The notes: a model not told the origin generated them from the sequence alone. Positions 24,656-33,107 are shown, counted from the first letter of the stretch. The stretch: DNA of 64,000 bases from Bacteroides fragilis NCTC 9343 (GCF_000025985.1 NC_003228.3:1364001-1428000); one strand, 5' to 3'. Program-made: numbers and translations.

Positions 24656-25687
24656 ATGGCAAAAAATATAGAAATACGAAATAGTACAGCAGAGTTCCTG
24701 ATTTTTCAAATTGAGGGAAAAGAAAATGGAGTGCAGGTAATGTATCAAAATGAAACTATCTGGTGTACACAGAAAGCTATGGCGCAATTATTTGACTGCT
24801 CCACAGATAATGTCGGACTTCACTTGAAAAATATATATGAAAGTGGAGAGTTGGTACAAGTGGTAACAACCGAGTATTTCTCGGTTGTTCAGGTGGAAGG
24901 TGAACGTCAAGTAAATCGTAAGTTGAAATTCTATAATCTTGATGCTATCATTAGTGTTGGCTATCGGGTTAATAGTACTCGTGCCACACAGTTCCGGCAA
25001 TGGTGTACATATGTGCTTCGCCAGTTTGCTATTCGTGGATATGTGATAGACAAGAAACGAATGGAGAATGGCTCGTTTATCGGAGAGGATTATTTTGAAC
25101 ATTTGCTTGCCGAAATTAGGGAGATAAGGTTGAGTGAACGACGCTTTTATCAGAAACTCACTGATATATATGCCACCAGTATTGATTATAATGTCAATGC
25201 ACCAACTACGCGTGCATTTTTCAAAAAGGTTCAGAACAAGATGCATTATGCGGTGCACGGTCATACGGCTGCCGAGCTGATTGTTGATAGAGCCAATGCG
25301 GAACGAGAACACATGGGACTGACTACATGGGAGAAAGGTCCGCAGGGGAAGATAGTAAAAACGGATGTGTCCATTGCCAAAAACTATTTGCGAGAAAACG
25401 AATTGGAAGCAATGGGCAGGATTGTGAATGCGTTTCTTGATATAGCAGAAAATATGGCTAAACGTCACATTCCAATGACAATGGAAGATTGGGCAAAGCG
25501 TATTGACAAATTCATTGATGTGGCAGACCTCCCGATATTACAAGATAACGGAAACGTGTCAGCCGAATTTGCCAAAGAGTTCGCAGAAACAGAGTTTGAA
25601 AAGTACAGGGTTATTCAAGACCAACTGTTTCAATCCGACTTTGACCGATTCAGCGATGGTAATTCTCCCCCTTTGGATATTGATTGA
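24656..25687 (+). CDS. RhuM-family protein, second copy
   Basis: A 343-residue paralogue of the RhuM protein encoded at 14002. It shares the N-terminal region (IWCTQKAMAQLFDCSTDNVGLHLKNIYESGEL), the core FYNLDAIISVGYRVNS near residue 97, FRQWCTYVLRQF, and ATSIDYNVNA...HGHTAAELIVDRANAER near 180-225. The two copies diverge clearly at the N-terminus and between shared blocks, so this is not a recent duplication. It is the last gene of the operon, before a hairpin. Two RhuM genes in one operon may recognise different ligands or targets; this is inferred. Confidence 0.85.
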   Translation: MAKNIEIRNSTAEFLIFQIEGKENGVQVMYQNETIWCTQKAMAQLFDCSTDNVGLHLKNIYESGELVQVVTTEYFSVVQVEGERQVNRKLKFYNLDAIISVGYRVNSTRATQFRQWCTYVLRQFAIRGYVIDKKRMENGSFIGEDYFEHLLAEIREIRLSERRFYQKLTDIYATSIDYNVNAPTTRAFFKKVQNKMHYAVHGHTAAELIVDRANAEREHMGLTTWEKGPQGKIVKTDVSIAKNYLRENELEAMGRIVNAFLDIAENMAKRHIPMTMEDWAKRIDKFIDVADLPILQDNGNVSAEFAKEFAETEFEKYRVIQDQLFQSDFDRFSDGNSPPLDID

Positions 25688-25701
25688 ATGATATAGAGTA
25701 A

Positions 25702-25750
25702 AAAGCAACGAGTTTCAATCCTGATTTTCAGGTTTAAGACTCGTCGCTTT
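25702..25750 (+). terminator. Terminator hairpin after the defence operon
   Basis: Arm 25702-25713 (AAAGCAACGAGT) pairs with 25739-25750 with one mismatch, and the loop holds a nested CCTGA/TCAGG stem. The downstream strand ends in a short T-run. It lies 14 bp after the second RhuM stop and 11 bp before the end of the converging minus-strand gene, so it may stop transcription both ways. Confidence 0.6.
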
Positions 25751-25761
25751 GTAGTAATCTG

Positions 25762-26289
25762 CTATTTGGGCTTGTTCAATACTTTCGAAAGAAGTATCAT
25801 TATGGTAATTCCAGCCGTAGCAATCAGAATAGTCCATAAAGCAGCCTTCCAAATCAATGCCGAGTGTAAAATCTCGACATTTGCTATTATGATGCTGGCG
25901 AAAAAAGAAGAGAGGGCAACCAGTATTATAATTGTGATGTAGAATGCGGTAGCCGGGATATGGATGGCATTGTCGGCTTTCTTCATTCTTCGCTCGGCTT
26001 CCTTGCATTTGCTCTCAATCTGACCAAGAAAATTGCAGAGAAGTGTGGCTCCAAATTCAACTGCCAACTTATGCATTTCTTCAGAAATAATAGGTTTGCA
26101 CTCACGTATAGAACCGGACAGATTTTCAACTTCTGTTCTCAGCTTATATACATTGTTATTCAGGCTGGCAAGTTCCTTGGCATTTACATCGAGTAGTCGT
26201 TTTTCTTCTTCCAGATATTCATTCTTGGGAGTGGTTTTTATGGATTCCACTTCACTCATTTCTGCGGAAAAATCAAATTTCTTTTTCAT
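25762..26289 (-). CDS. Membrane protein of the mobilization operon
   Basis: I do not recognise a named family for this 175-residue protein. Residues about 1-110 are charged with coiled-coil character (NNNVYKLRTEVENLSGSI, IESKCKEAERRMKKAD). Two transmembrane helices follow, about 113-133 and 142-162. It lies 4 bp after the relaxase in the same direction, as in many Bacteroides mobilizable elements that end the mob operon with a small membrane protein. It may help dock the relaxosome to a helper element's coupling machinery; that is inferred. Confidence 0.6.
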   Translation of the reverse strand: MKKKFDFSAEMSEVESIKTTPKNEYLEEEKRLLDVNAKELASLNNNVYKLRTEVENLSGSIRECKPIISEEMHKLAVEFGATLLCNFLGQIESKCKEAERRMKKADNAIHIPATAFYITIIILVALSSFFASIIIANVEILHSALIWKAALWTILIATAGITIMILLSKVLNKPK

Positions 26290-26293
26290 GGGC

Positions 26294-27505
26294 TTAGCGT
26301 TTTAATCTTGTTTTCGGCTTTTTTCCTATTAAGCGGCTGGCAGCACGAGCGCATCTGCGAGCCCATTGTAAATCGTCTTCGTCCTTGTCTCTCCACGGAA
26401 GATCGCTTTGCGAACCTCCGCCACTACCTCCAGTCGCTACATTTGGCGTATCAAGCAGTCCGACAAATATAGCTACAGCCATATCGGTAAGTTCTTGACA
26501 GTTGGCAATAAACCTGTAATCAAACTCGTCATTGAAACAGTCAAGTACTTTTTCCGGGATATAGAATTTGTAATCCTTTCCTTCATGACTGAGGGTATAG
26601 GAAATCATATCCTGACAATCTGTGAGATATTGGGTATAGTCAATAGGAGCAACCTTATGTATCGCTGCCTGTTGAACGGTTTGGGGAGTATTATTTCTAA
26701 TGACGGTAGCTGGCTGATGGTGCAGTTTCTTCCATGTCGCAGGAAGTTTCGAGACCATCAGGTTCCTGCCGATTCCCAATTCTGAAGCCTTGTATTTGGT
26801 GTTTCCATTCATGAGGGCATATCCACGAAGAATACCTTTCTTGTCCTCTCTTTCATGGACGGTATAACCTTTCCGTATAAGAGCATTCTTGTACTCATCC
26901 CATGACCACGATGGCATTGCTTTCAATACATTCATGCAGTCTCGGTTCACTTGTGGCATGTTGCGATTTCGGACTTGTGCCGCAGTCGTCCAGCCTCGTT
27001 TTTTTGCCACTCGCTCGGCAGCACGTTGCGCACGAAGATGAATGTTGTGGTCGTTGTTGATATTGCCGTCTTCATCCAAACGGCAAACCGCGGCATGAAG
27101 GTGGGGAACTTCGCCTTTAGATTCCGTATGAAGCCAAACCGAGTATTTGCTACCCGCCAAATTGGTCGGACGGGAACGGACTTTTCCATCCTTGCCGGTA
27201 ATCACCAGTTTGTCGAACTCCTCGGCGAATTCCTGCCAAAGATTTTGCCAATCTTCGATGTCATAGAATTGGGTATGCTCAGGCGATGGACTCAACTCTA
27301 TTCTGATTATGGAATTCTTTATAGGCCGATATTGGGATAGGGTCAACTGCATGGAGTTCCATATTCCCATAGCGTCCGGTTCTGAGGGTAACAGATTGTC
27401 CAATACCCGATAGATTTTCTCCGGATGCTTTTTATGCTGTGATTCGCCGGTAATGTAACGGATGTCGTTTATACCGTGCGATATGGCTTTGGCTTTTGCA
27501 ATCAT
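26294..27505 (-). CDS. Relaxase (MobB-type mobilization nuclease)
   Basis: A 403-residue relaxase of the type found in Bacteroides mobilizable elements. The N-terminus (MIAKAKAISHGINDIRYI) holds Tyr residues suited to nicking. The metal-binding motif VPHLHAAVCRLDEDGN lies near residue 133 and matches the HxH box of relaxases. The protein would nick one strand at oriT and remain attached to the 5' end during transfer. Its start overlaps the stop of the accessory gene by 4 bp, so the two are co-translated. No type IV secretion genes are seen, so the element would rely on a helper. Confidence 0.85.
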   Translation of the reverse strand: MIAKAKAISHGINDIRYITGESQHKKHPEKIYRVLDNLLPSEPDAMGIWNSMQLTLSQYRPIKNSIIRIELSPSPEHTQFYDIEDWQNLWQEFAEEFDKLVITGKDGKVRSRPTNLAGSKYSVWLHTESKGEVPHLHAAVCRLDEDGNINNDHNIHLRAQRAAERVAKKRGWTTAAQVRNRNMPQVNRDCMNVLKAMPSWSWDEYKNALIRKGYTVHEREDKKGILRGYALMNGNTKYKASELGIGRNLMVSKLPATWKKLHHQPATVIRNNTPQTVQQAAIHKVAPIDYTQYLTDCQDMISYTLSHEGKDYKFYIPEKVLDCFNDEFDYRFIANCQELTDMAVAIFVGLLDTPNVATGGSGGGSQSDLPWRDKDEDDLQWARRCARAASRLIGKKPKTRLKR

Positions 27506-27921
27506 TCTTCTTCGGATTTTGGGTTAGACGGAGTTTTATTCTTCTCTTTTACTGCACTCAGGAACTGGCAGACACTTTCGGCTACATTGCCTAATTCTTT
27601 CAGCCAGCCCACCATAAACGGAATCTGATTGAACATTGCCATGCGCTGCTTTGTGGACATTCCGTGTAGGGCGGAGGTGTATTTTACGAGGTCTGACCGA
27701 CAATCGTCCAGATTCTGCAACAGTGCTGCTTCTTCTTTCGTAAGCCTCGCTTTGGGTTTGAAGTTATAGGCACACGACAATAGGTAATCGCTTACAGTCA
27801 TGCCACATTGTCCGGCCAGTGATTTTATATGTTCCTTCTGAGTAGGAGTGACTTTCGCTCCGATGAAGACGTTTCTGGTTTCTTTCGAAGAGTCCGATGT
27901 ATTTACAATATTTTCTTTCAT
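27502..27921 (-). CDS. Relaxosome accessory protein (MobA/MobC-like)
   Basis: The 139-residue product has the ribbon-helix-helix-like opening of mobilization accessory proteins: RNVFIGAKVTPTQKEHIKSL and CGMTVSDYLLSCAYN near residues 15-55, then a helical tail (PFMVGWLKELGNVAESV). ATG 27921 is chosen over the frame start at 27990 because the conserved part begins after it and the extension would run into the candidate oriT. The protein would bind oriT and help the relaxase, whose gene it overlaps by 4 bp. Confidence 0.75.
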   Translation of the reverse strand: MKENIVNTSDSSKETRNVFIGAKVTPTQKEHIKSLAGQCGMTVSDYLLSCAYNFKPKARLTKEEAALLQNLDDCRSDLVKYTSALHGMSTKQRMAMFNQIPFMVGWLKELGNVAESVCQFLSAVKEKNKTPSNPKSEEE

Positions 27922-28235
27922 TTGAATCGTTTTATAATGGTTGAATAGGTGCGAGCTTGCGAGTACCACACCGGCGAGGGAACTGAGCAAGCGAGAGTGC
28001 CAATGTACAACCGTAACGCAGTGAGGTTATACATTGGCATATCTCGCAACAGTTACCTGTTGATGCTTCACGGCAAGCCATATCGGATGCGTATAGTGAA
28101 CTGGCACTCGGATCGGAAACATAGGATGATATGAGCCTCTAAAAGAGGGGAGAATATGAATATCTCACATGATGTCTTCCTGCCGACTTTGCTTTATTCT
28201 TATATATACGCCCCGACAATAAAGTAAAGTTGAAC
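27922..28235. other. Candidate oriT region
   Basis: This gene-free stretch lies between the RepA-like gene and the mobilization genes, the usual oriT place. It has a hairpin with 15-bp arms and one mismatch (27998-28012 with 28025-28039; inner loop GTAACGCAGTGAG) and is GC-richer than its surroundings. A second hairpin at 28188-28228 resembles one near 4.4 kb. The nick site cannot be located from sequence alone. Confidence 0.5.
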
Positions 28236-29306
28236 TCAATAATGGTATTCTGGATTGAAGGCATAATCTTTCCCTTCTTTTATAACCATTTGTTTGTCGC
28301 TTAGCAATGTTGCGACCTTTACCGCCTTGTTATAACCGAGTTTTATACCCTGTAATCCGTAACCCTCTTTCAAGCGTTCTATATAATCATCGTAATTGCT
28401 GATGTTTCCATTGGCAAAAACGGCATCCAATGCTGGACGATGTACATTCTTTGGAATCTCCTTGTCCGGATCGAACGGTCCTTTGGTTGGTCGTCCGGTC
28501 TTCTTCTTTTTGGGCAGATAGGACTCTACCGATTCGGGCATGGCTTCCTCGTTTATGCGGAAAGCGAAAGGTTCAAACTCATGGTCACGGATATGGACGG
28601 CTTCGACCACGCTTACAGTCTTGTCCTCTTTGTCCACTTCGATCTGCATGATGGTTTCCGCTTTGTTGTTGAGTTCCGTGCCGATGTGACCACGGGCATG
28701 TTCATCATTCTTGTTCTGATGCAAGACGGTATGGATATGGATTTGCCTGTCATCCGTCCACTGCATGAATTTGGAGATGATGTCGGTAGATTCGCTGGAG
28801 GAGTTGATGTCGTAAAGGAAATCACGAATGCCATCTATGATGACCAATCCCAAATCCGGTATTGTGCCAATGGCCTGTTCGACTATCGCCAGACGTAGTT
28901 TAGGGGAAAACTTGCGCAGAGCCAGCATAATCAGATTATCCGGATTCTTGTATTCCGGCAAGTCGGCCAAACGTAAGATGCGTTTCAATACCTGTTGGCA
29001 ATGATACCGCCCCTGCTCTGTGTCTATATATAGAATCTTCCGCTTATTCTCAGGGAACATAGACCGGTAATGAAGAACGGTGCTGCCACTCAATGCCGAT
29101 GCGACAATGGCTGAAACGTTGAAAGTTTTCTTGCTTTTGGCTTTCCCGATGGAAGCGCTGAAGTTTCCCAATGTTCCGATAACAGTATCGTCCACCATCA
29201 GAACCACCGGGGAGTGTTCGTATGTACTTGTTACGCTTATTGTTGACTCCGCCATATAAGCGACCAATTCTTCCGGAGAAAGAATAATAGTGTCCGTCTT
29301 TTCCAT
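28236..29306 (-). CDS. RepA-like RecA-fold ATPase of the mobile element
   Basis: A 356-residue P-loop ATPase of the RepA/AAA_25 kind. A Walker A variant GKAKSKKT lies near residue 54, LYIDTEQG near 92, Walker B LGLVIIDGIRDF near 152, and HTVLHQNK...GHIGTELNNKAE near 195-220 fits a hexameric helicase. The C-terminus holds a basic linker (KKKKTGRPTKG) and a small winged-helix-like end. Such proteins support replication of the excised element. It is 2 bp after the HTH gene and likely co-transcribed with it. Confidence 0.75.
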   Translation of the reverse strand: MEKTDTIILSPEELVAYMAESTISVTSTYEHSPVVLMVDDTVIGTLGNFSASIGKAKSKKTFNVSAIVASALSGSTVLHYRSMFPENKRKILYIDTEQGRYHCQQVLKRILRLADLPEYKNPDNLIMLALRKFSPKLRLAIVEQAIGTIPDLGLVIIDGIRDFLYDINSSSESTDIISKFMQWTDDRQIHIHTVLHQNKNDEHARGHIGTELNNKAETIMQIEVDKEDKTVSVVEAVHIRDHEFEPFAFRINEEAMPESVESYLPKKKKTGRPTKGPFDPDKEIPKNVHRPALDAVFANGNISNYDDYIERLKEGYGLQGIKLGYNKAVKVATLLSDKQMVIKEGKDYAFNPEYHY

Positions 29307-29308
29307 CG

Positions 29309-29683
29309 CTACCAGTTTTTAGAGTTCGGTTTACGGCGATGGGAGGCGAGCAAGGACTCATTCTCGTCCTCGAAACTTTGCGGAACCGGATTCTTCCGGG
29401 AAGATTCCAGCCATCTATCCAGTTCGTCACGATAGATGTAGAGATGCTTTCCTTGTTTTATAACCGGAATATCGTCCTTCTTGACCTTGTAATAAAAGGT
29501 CGACAACGGCATTTTAAGATAGTTGCAAGCCTCCTGTACGGTCATGGGGACGTGCGTGTTCTCTTTGGTTTCGTACTGCTTGGAAAGTTTCTCCGTAAGC
29601 AGGCTTTCCATACTTGCGATTCTGTCGCATAGTTCGCCTACCACAGTCGGCAGGTCGTTGAATGTCAGTTGGTCTTTTTCCAT
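29309..29683 (-). CDS. MerR/excisionase-type HTH protein
   Basis: A 124-residue DNA-binding protein. The excisionase-like helix-turn-helix is MTVQEACNYLKMPLSTFYYKVKKDDIPVIKQGKHLYIYRDELDRWL, about residues 47-92. The preceding part is helical and probably dimerises. In Bacteroides mobilizable elements this gene type sits just ahead of the RepA-like ATPase gene, as here, and is thought to act as excisionase or regulator. Its exact role in this element is unknown. Confidence 0.8.
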   Translation of the reverse strand: MEKDQLTFNDLPTVVGELCDRIASMESLLTEKLSKQYETKENTHVPMTVQEACNYLKMPLSTFYYKVKKDDIPVIKQGKHLYIYRDELDRWLESSRKNPVPQSFEDENESLLASHRRKPNSKNW

Positions 29684-29783
29684 ATTATGACTATTTTAAT
29701 CGTTTAACATGCTGCGAACCAACTCAATGAAACCTTGCAGAACAATACAGACCGGATTAATTATTTCGTCTGCATACTTTTTT

Positions 29784-30629
29784 TTATTGCGAGTCATCAT
29801 TATCTACATCTAAATGGAAGCGATAGTCGCCTTTATCTGGTACATCAATGGGAATCTGGCTTGGAACATTATCCCGTAAATTGAGTCTGAGATATTCAAG
29901 GGTCGCGTTTACGAGTTCGTATGGAAATGATTTCTTGATAAAAACGGCTCTTTTCGCTAAGGGCACTCCCAAGCGTTCACCGACATTCCATGCCAAATGG
30001 CGAAGCCCAGGCGACCTCAGCGGATTGTCTATATTGGAACGAATCGGTTTATATGATTCAGGTTGATCGTAAGCCATATACTCTATATTGAAAATAAGGG
30101 TGGCAATATCCTCTTTGGAGAGATAGGGGGCAGTCTTGACGGTTACATATTCCCGAATCGCATCCATAATTTCCACTTGCCTTTCAATCTCTTTCTTTTT
30201 TAGTTCCACCAATATGGAATCATATTTATTCAAATGAGAATCTTGTGGACAATCAGAGTTTACTGTATTTGGATTCGACAGTTGGGACGGAAAAGACTCC
30301 TGTTCAGGCAAATCCATCGGTTGCTCGATGGTCAGTATTTCAGTGGCATCTATAGATTCTATGGCGTTCTCTGATTCTACAATAGGGGTAGATGGCTCGC
30401 CCAAAGAGAAGTTGATAGGATTTTTTGTCAGCCATTTATAGAAAAAATTGTGCAGGAGCCCGCACAATATGATAGCTATTACCAGTCCAAGGATGACAGG
30501 AGTCGTTATGCGCATGATATTGATGTCATGGCAAAGGAAAAGATAAGTATCTATGGCCGCATAAATGATAACGGACAGTGCGAGGATAAAACTTATCTTT
30601 TTAGTCTGAATTTGTTTTTTATTCGTCAT
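29784..30629 (-). CDS. Element-encoded membrane protein, unknown function
   Basis: The start is set at ATG 30629 (MTNKKQIQTKKISF) because the extra 21 residues of the longer frame lack a plausible signal and the new N-terminus leads straight into membrane helices. The 281-residue product has two transmembrane segments, about residues 12-34 and 40-62, an acidic variable linker, and a conserved C-terminal domain with KEIERQVEIMDAIREYVT, NPLRSPGLRHLAWNVGERL and ELVNATLEYLRLNL. I do not know a function. It lies between the integrase and the HTH gene on the same strand and may belong to the transfer or maintenance functions. Confidence 0.6.
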   Translation of the reverse strand: MTNKKQIQTKKISFILALSVIIYAAIDTYLFLCHDINIMRITTPVILGLVIAIILCGLLHNFFYKWLTKNPINFSLGEPSTPIVESENAIESIDATEILTIEQPMDLPEQESFPSQLSNPNTVNSDCPQDSHLNKYDSILVELKKKEIERQVEIMDAIREYVTVKTAPYLSKEDIATLIFNIEYMAYDQPESYKPIRSNIDNPLRSPGLRHLAWNVGERLGVPLAKRAVFIKKSFPYELVNATLEYLRLNLRDNVPSQIPIDVPDKGDYRFHLDVDNDDSQ

Positions 30630-30732
30630 GGTCTGCAAGTATTTGGAATCGTTTTGCGCTAAAGATATAATCGATGTTCCAGATAGTTGCAATAAAAAGA
30701 CTGATAGTTACCACGTATCATGCTAAATATCA

Positions 30733-30774
30733 CGGTCAGAGTATGATTTTTCACATAAAATCATACTCTGACCG
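30733..30774. terminator. Perfect 18-bp-arm hairpin after the integrase gene
   Basis: CGGTCAGAGTATGATTTT at 30733-30750 is perfectly complementary to 30757-30774, with a 6-base loop. It lies 25 bp after the integrase stop on the minus strand; the A/T-rich inner arms give U-runs in either direction. A bidirectional terminator isolating int from the downstream genes is most likely. Confidence 0.65.
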
Positions 30775-30798
30775 CAGAAATCGAGGACGAAACGGCTG

Positions 30799-31914
30799 TC
30801 AGTCTTTCCTTGTCAAAGTAATCTTTTTGCTGGCTTCACGTTTGTTGGCATCCACGACTTTGATATACCTTTGCGTGGTGGTGATACTCTTGTGCGCCAT
30901 GATGCTCTGTATGGTACGGATGTCCGTCCCGGCAGCTGCTTGTAGCGTTGCAAATGTTCTCCGGTACGAGTGAAATGTTATGTTCTTGGTAATTCCGGCA
31001 GAACGAATCCATTCTTTCATCGGTATTTGTGTCCAACTACGCATAAGTCCCTTGAATACCAAACCTTTCTTTTCAGAACTATAGCCTATCAATCCCAATG
31101 CTTCTTCGCTGATGGGAATGATGTCTTCCGCTTTGTTCTTCTGCGTAATGATGTGTACGCATTTCCCACCAGCAGAATAGTCCACGATGTCTTCCCAACA
31201 TAGCGAGAGAATGTCACTGATACGCAAGCTGGTCATACAGGAAAACAGCGATGCCGTTTTCAGAATAGGCTTCTTACAAGGTGTCTCGGCCAATTTGTAC
31301 AGTTCCTCAACAGACAGGGCCTCTTTCATTACATCTTCTGTCTCTATCTTTTCCAAGAAGTCATTGACATTGGTCTTTATCATCCCATTACGGTAGAGTA
31401 TTTTCAGGAAACCTCTGAAAGTAGACCAATATCCTGATGCGGAGTTCCGTGTGATACGTCCGTTACGCCTTAGCTTCTTGGCACTCAGCAGATATTCCCG
31501 AAACTTGTTACAGAGGTCGATGTCAATCTCTTCAAAGGTGCATTTGCCATGTACGAAGTTATTGAAATGCAGATAGACAAACTCCCATTTCTGGTCATGC
31601 TTACGGAGCTGCTTGCGATAATACTCCAGAAAGTCTGCCTTGAGTTTGTACTTGTCAAAGAAGTCATACCGTTCATTGACTACCGACTCGAACCTGCGGC
31701 AACGGATGGCTTCGGCTTTCTCGGTCATTACCTCGTTGAAATTCTGTTCACGTTTGTTCCTCGGATTGGCATAGATATAAATACCAAGCGATTCATGACG
31801 GATAACTTTCATTGTCTCTTTGTCTCGATACCCCGGATAATAATCCAGATAGAAAGACATCATCCTGCCTTTTAGCGGACGTGTCCTTAATGTCACAGTC
31901 TTGCATTCATGCAT
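30799..31914 (-). CDS. int: Tyrosine recombinase (integrase)
   Basis: A 371-residue phage-type integrase of the Bacteroides family. After an N-terminal arm-binding part and a SAM-like core-binding domain (about residues 90-190, EYLLSAKKLRRNG), the catalytic domain shows Arg in TSLRISDIL near 230, the H-x-x-R box FHSYRRTF near 315, the second His in MAHKSI near 339, and the nucleophile in TTTQRYIKV near 350. The catalytic set therefore looks complete. It would integrate and excise the element; its place next to the chromosomal junction fits. Upstream on the same strand is the zinc-finger/HTH gene. Confidence 0.9.
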   Translation of the reverse strand: MHECKTVTLRTRPLKGRMMSFYLDYYPGYRDKETMKVIRHESLGIYIYANPRNKREQNFNEVMTEKAEAIRCRRFESVVNERYDFFDKYKLKADFLEYYRKQLRKHDQKWEFVYLHFNNFVHGKCTFEEIDIDLCNKFREYLLSAKKLRRNGRITRNSASGYWSTFRGFLKILYRNGMIKTNVNDFLEKIETEDVMKEALSVEELYKLAETPCKKPILKTASLFSCMTSLRISDILSLCWEDIVDYSAGGKCVHIITQKNKAEDIIPISEEALGLIGYSSEKKGLVFKGLMRSWTQIPMKEWIRSAGITKNITFHSYRRTFATLQAAAGTDIRTIQSIMAHKSITTTQRYIKVVDANKREASKKITLTRKD

Positions 31915-32031
31915 AATGTTATATTTTTATGGTTATTATTAATTCGTCGGCGAAACTCTATAATGTAGTCATGCAGATTACCTACAGCAGGGATTAATTT
32001 TTGAATAATTTGCGGATAGCCATAAATTAGA

Positions 32032-32910
32032 CTATTTGCGGACACCCATTACCCGGTCAAACTCCACTTTCAGGAATCTGACGAACCGTCCGTTCTTCTC
32101 CCGGTTGATCTGATGGAATTGCAGAATACCGTAAACCGAATCACGAGAGAGTTTGAATTTCTCCATCGCCTCCTTGACGGTGTAGTATTCCGCCTTGCTC
32201 TCCTGTTCGGAACTCTTCGAGAGGTCGAAGTGGAGCTTTGAGTAGAATATCTGCCCATGCTCTTTCTTGGAGGGAATGTTGTTCCGATACACTTGCGAAC
32301 GGATGGCGACACGTGTCATACCGTACTTCTCCTGAATCTCTTCCGGTGTGTACCATTCAGTAAGGTCGGAATCTACCTCGTATTTGGCAAAGGCAGCATC
32401 GATATGTTTCTTGCTGTAATAGTTGAACTGGCGGATTCTCACTTTCGGCACTTTATGTTGCCGAGTGTAAGTCCACACCCATTTGGCGTTGACCTTATAT
32501 TTTTCCGCAATCTCTTCGGCTGTGTAATACTCGGAGATGTTGAAGTCGTTTTTCGCAACCAGTCGTTCGTAAGGTTTGCTTTTGAGCATTAACTCTATGT
32601 CTGCACGCCTTACCAAAGCCATTCTTCCGCTAATTCGGGATGCTCTAAGTTTATCCTCTTTGACTAATTTATAAATGTACTGACGGCTCACGCCCATCAA
32701 TCGGGCAGCCTGCGAAAAAGTGAAATATTCCTGCTTCTCCAAACTGGAGCGCAACTCCTGCATTTCCTGAATGTGGCGCAGTTCCATTTTGCGCTCCTTG
32801 ATACGATGTTTGTAACCTCGCTTCGAGCATTGAGGGCTACAATAACAGGTCGTTGTTTTCTGTGCAATGAACGGTTTTCCACACCATTGACAAATTCTCT
32901 TTACTTCCAT
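32032..32910 (-). CDS. Zinc-finger multi-HTH regulator beside the integrase
   Basis: The start is ATG 32910, giving 292 residues. The N-terminus is a four-cysteine zinc-binding motif (CQWCGKPF...CYCSPQC). It is followed by four excisionase-like HTH units: FTFSQAARLMGVSRQYIYKL, YYTAEEIAEKYKVNAKWVWTY, WYTPEEIQEKYGMTRVAIRS and YYTVKEAMEKFKLSRDSVYGI. Four HTHs in one chain suggest it binds a long array of phased sites. Genes of this type lie next to int at one end of Bacteroides mobilizable elements. Four phased decamers lie just upstream of this gene and are its natural candidate target. Confidence 0.75.
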   Translation of the reverse strand: MEVKRICQWCGKPFIAQKTTTCYCSPQCSKRGYKHRIKERKMELRHIQEMQELRSSLEKQEYFTFSQAARLMGVSRQYIYKLVKEDKLRASRISGRMALVRRADIELMLKSKPYERLVAKNDFNISEYYTAEEIAEKYKVNAKWVWTYTRQHKVPKVRIRQFNYYSKKHIDAAFAKYEVDSDLTEWYTPEEIQEKYGMTRVAIRSQVYRNNIPSKKEHGQIFYSKLHFDLSKSSEQESKAEYYTVKEAMEKFKLSRDSVYGILQFHQINREKNGRFVRFLKVEFDRVMGVRK

Positions 32911-32950
32911 ATTTCCTATATCATTTTCTCTGTTTTTTAATTTCCCTTTT

Positions 32951-32990
32951 TGTCTACACATGTAAACCATTGTCAACACACGTCAACTAA
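32951..32990. repeat. Four helically phased decamer repeats near the element end
   Basis: TGTCTACACA, TGTAAACCAT, TGTCAACACA and CGTCAACTAA follow one another without gaps, each about one DNA turn. They lie 40 bp upstream of the multi-HTH gene start and close to the mnmE junction. An operator or recombinase arm site is likely; the match with a four-HTH protein encoded next door is suggestive. Confidence 0.55.
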
Positions 32991-33107
32991 TGCGTCATTG
33001 TGACATTCGGGCTAACCGTGAATTTCTGTCGCGGTAGAAATATGATAGAAAAATATGGATAAAAACCGTTATCTCCAAATACGGACTGGAAAGTGTTAAA
33101 ACAGAAA

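Noticed and set aside
24788..25468. 226-codon frame antisense to the second RhuM gene
   Set aside because: Long, but a mirror of a well-supported conserved gene; no own motifs or promoter.
25715..26008. 97-codon minus-strand frame overlapping the mob-operon membrane protein
   Set aside because: It overlaps the better-supported 175-residue frame with membrane helices and spans the terminator hairpin.
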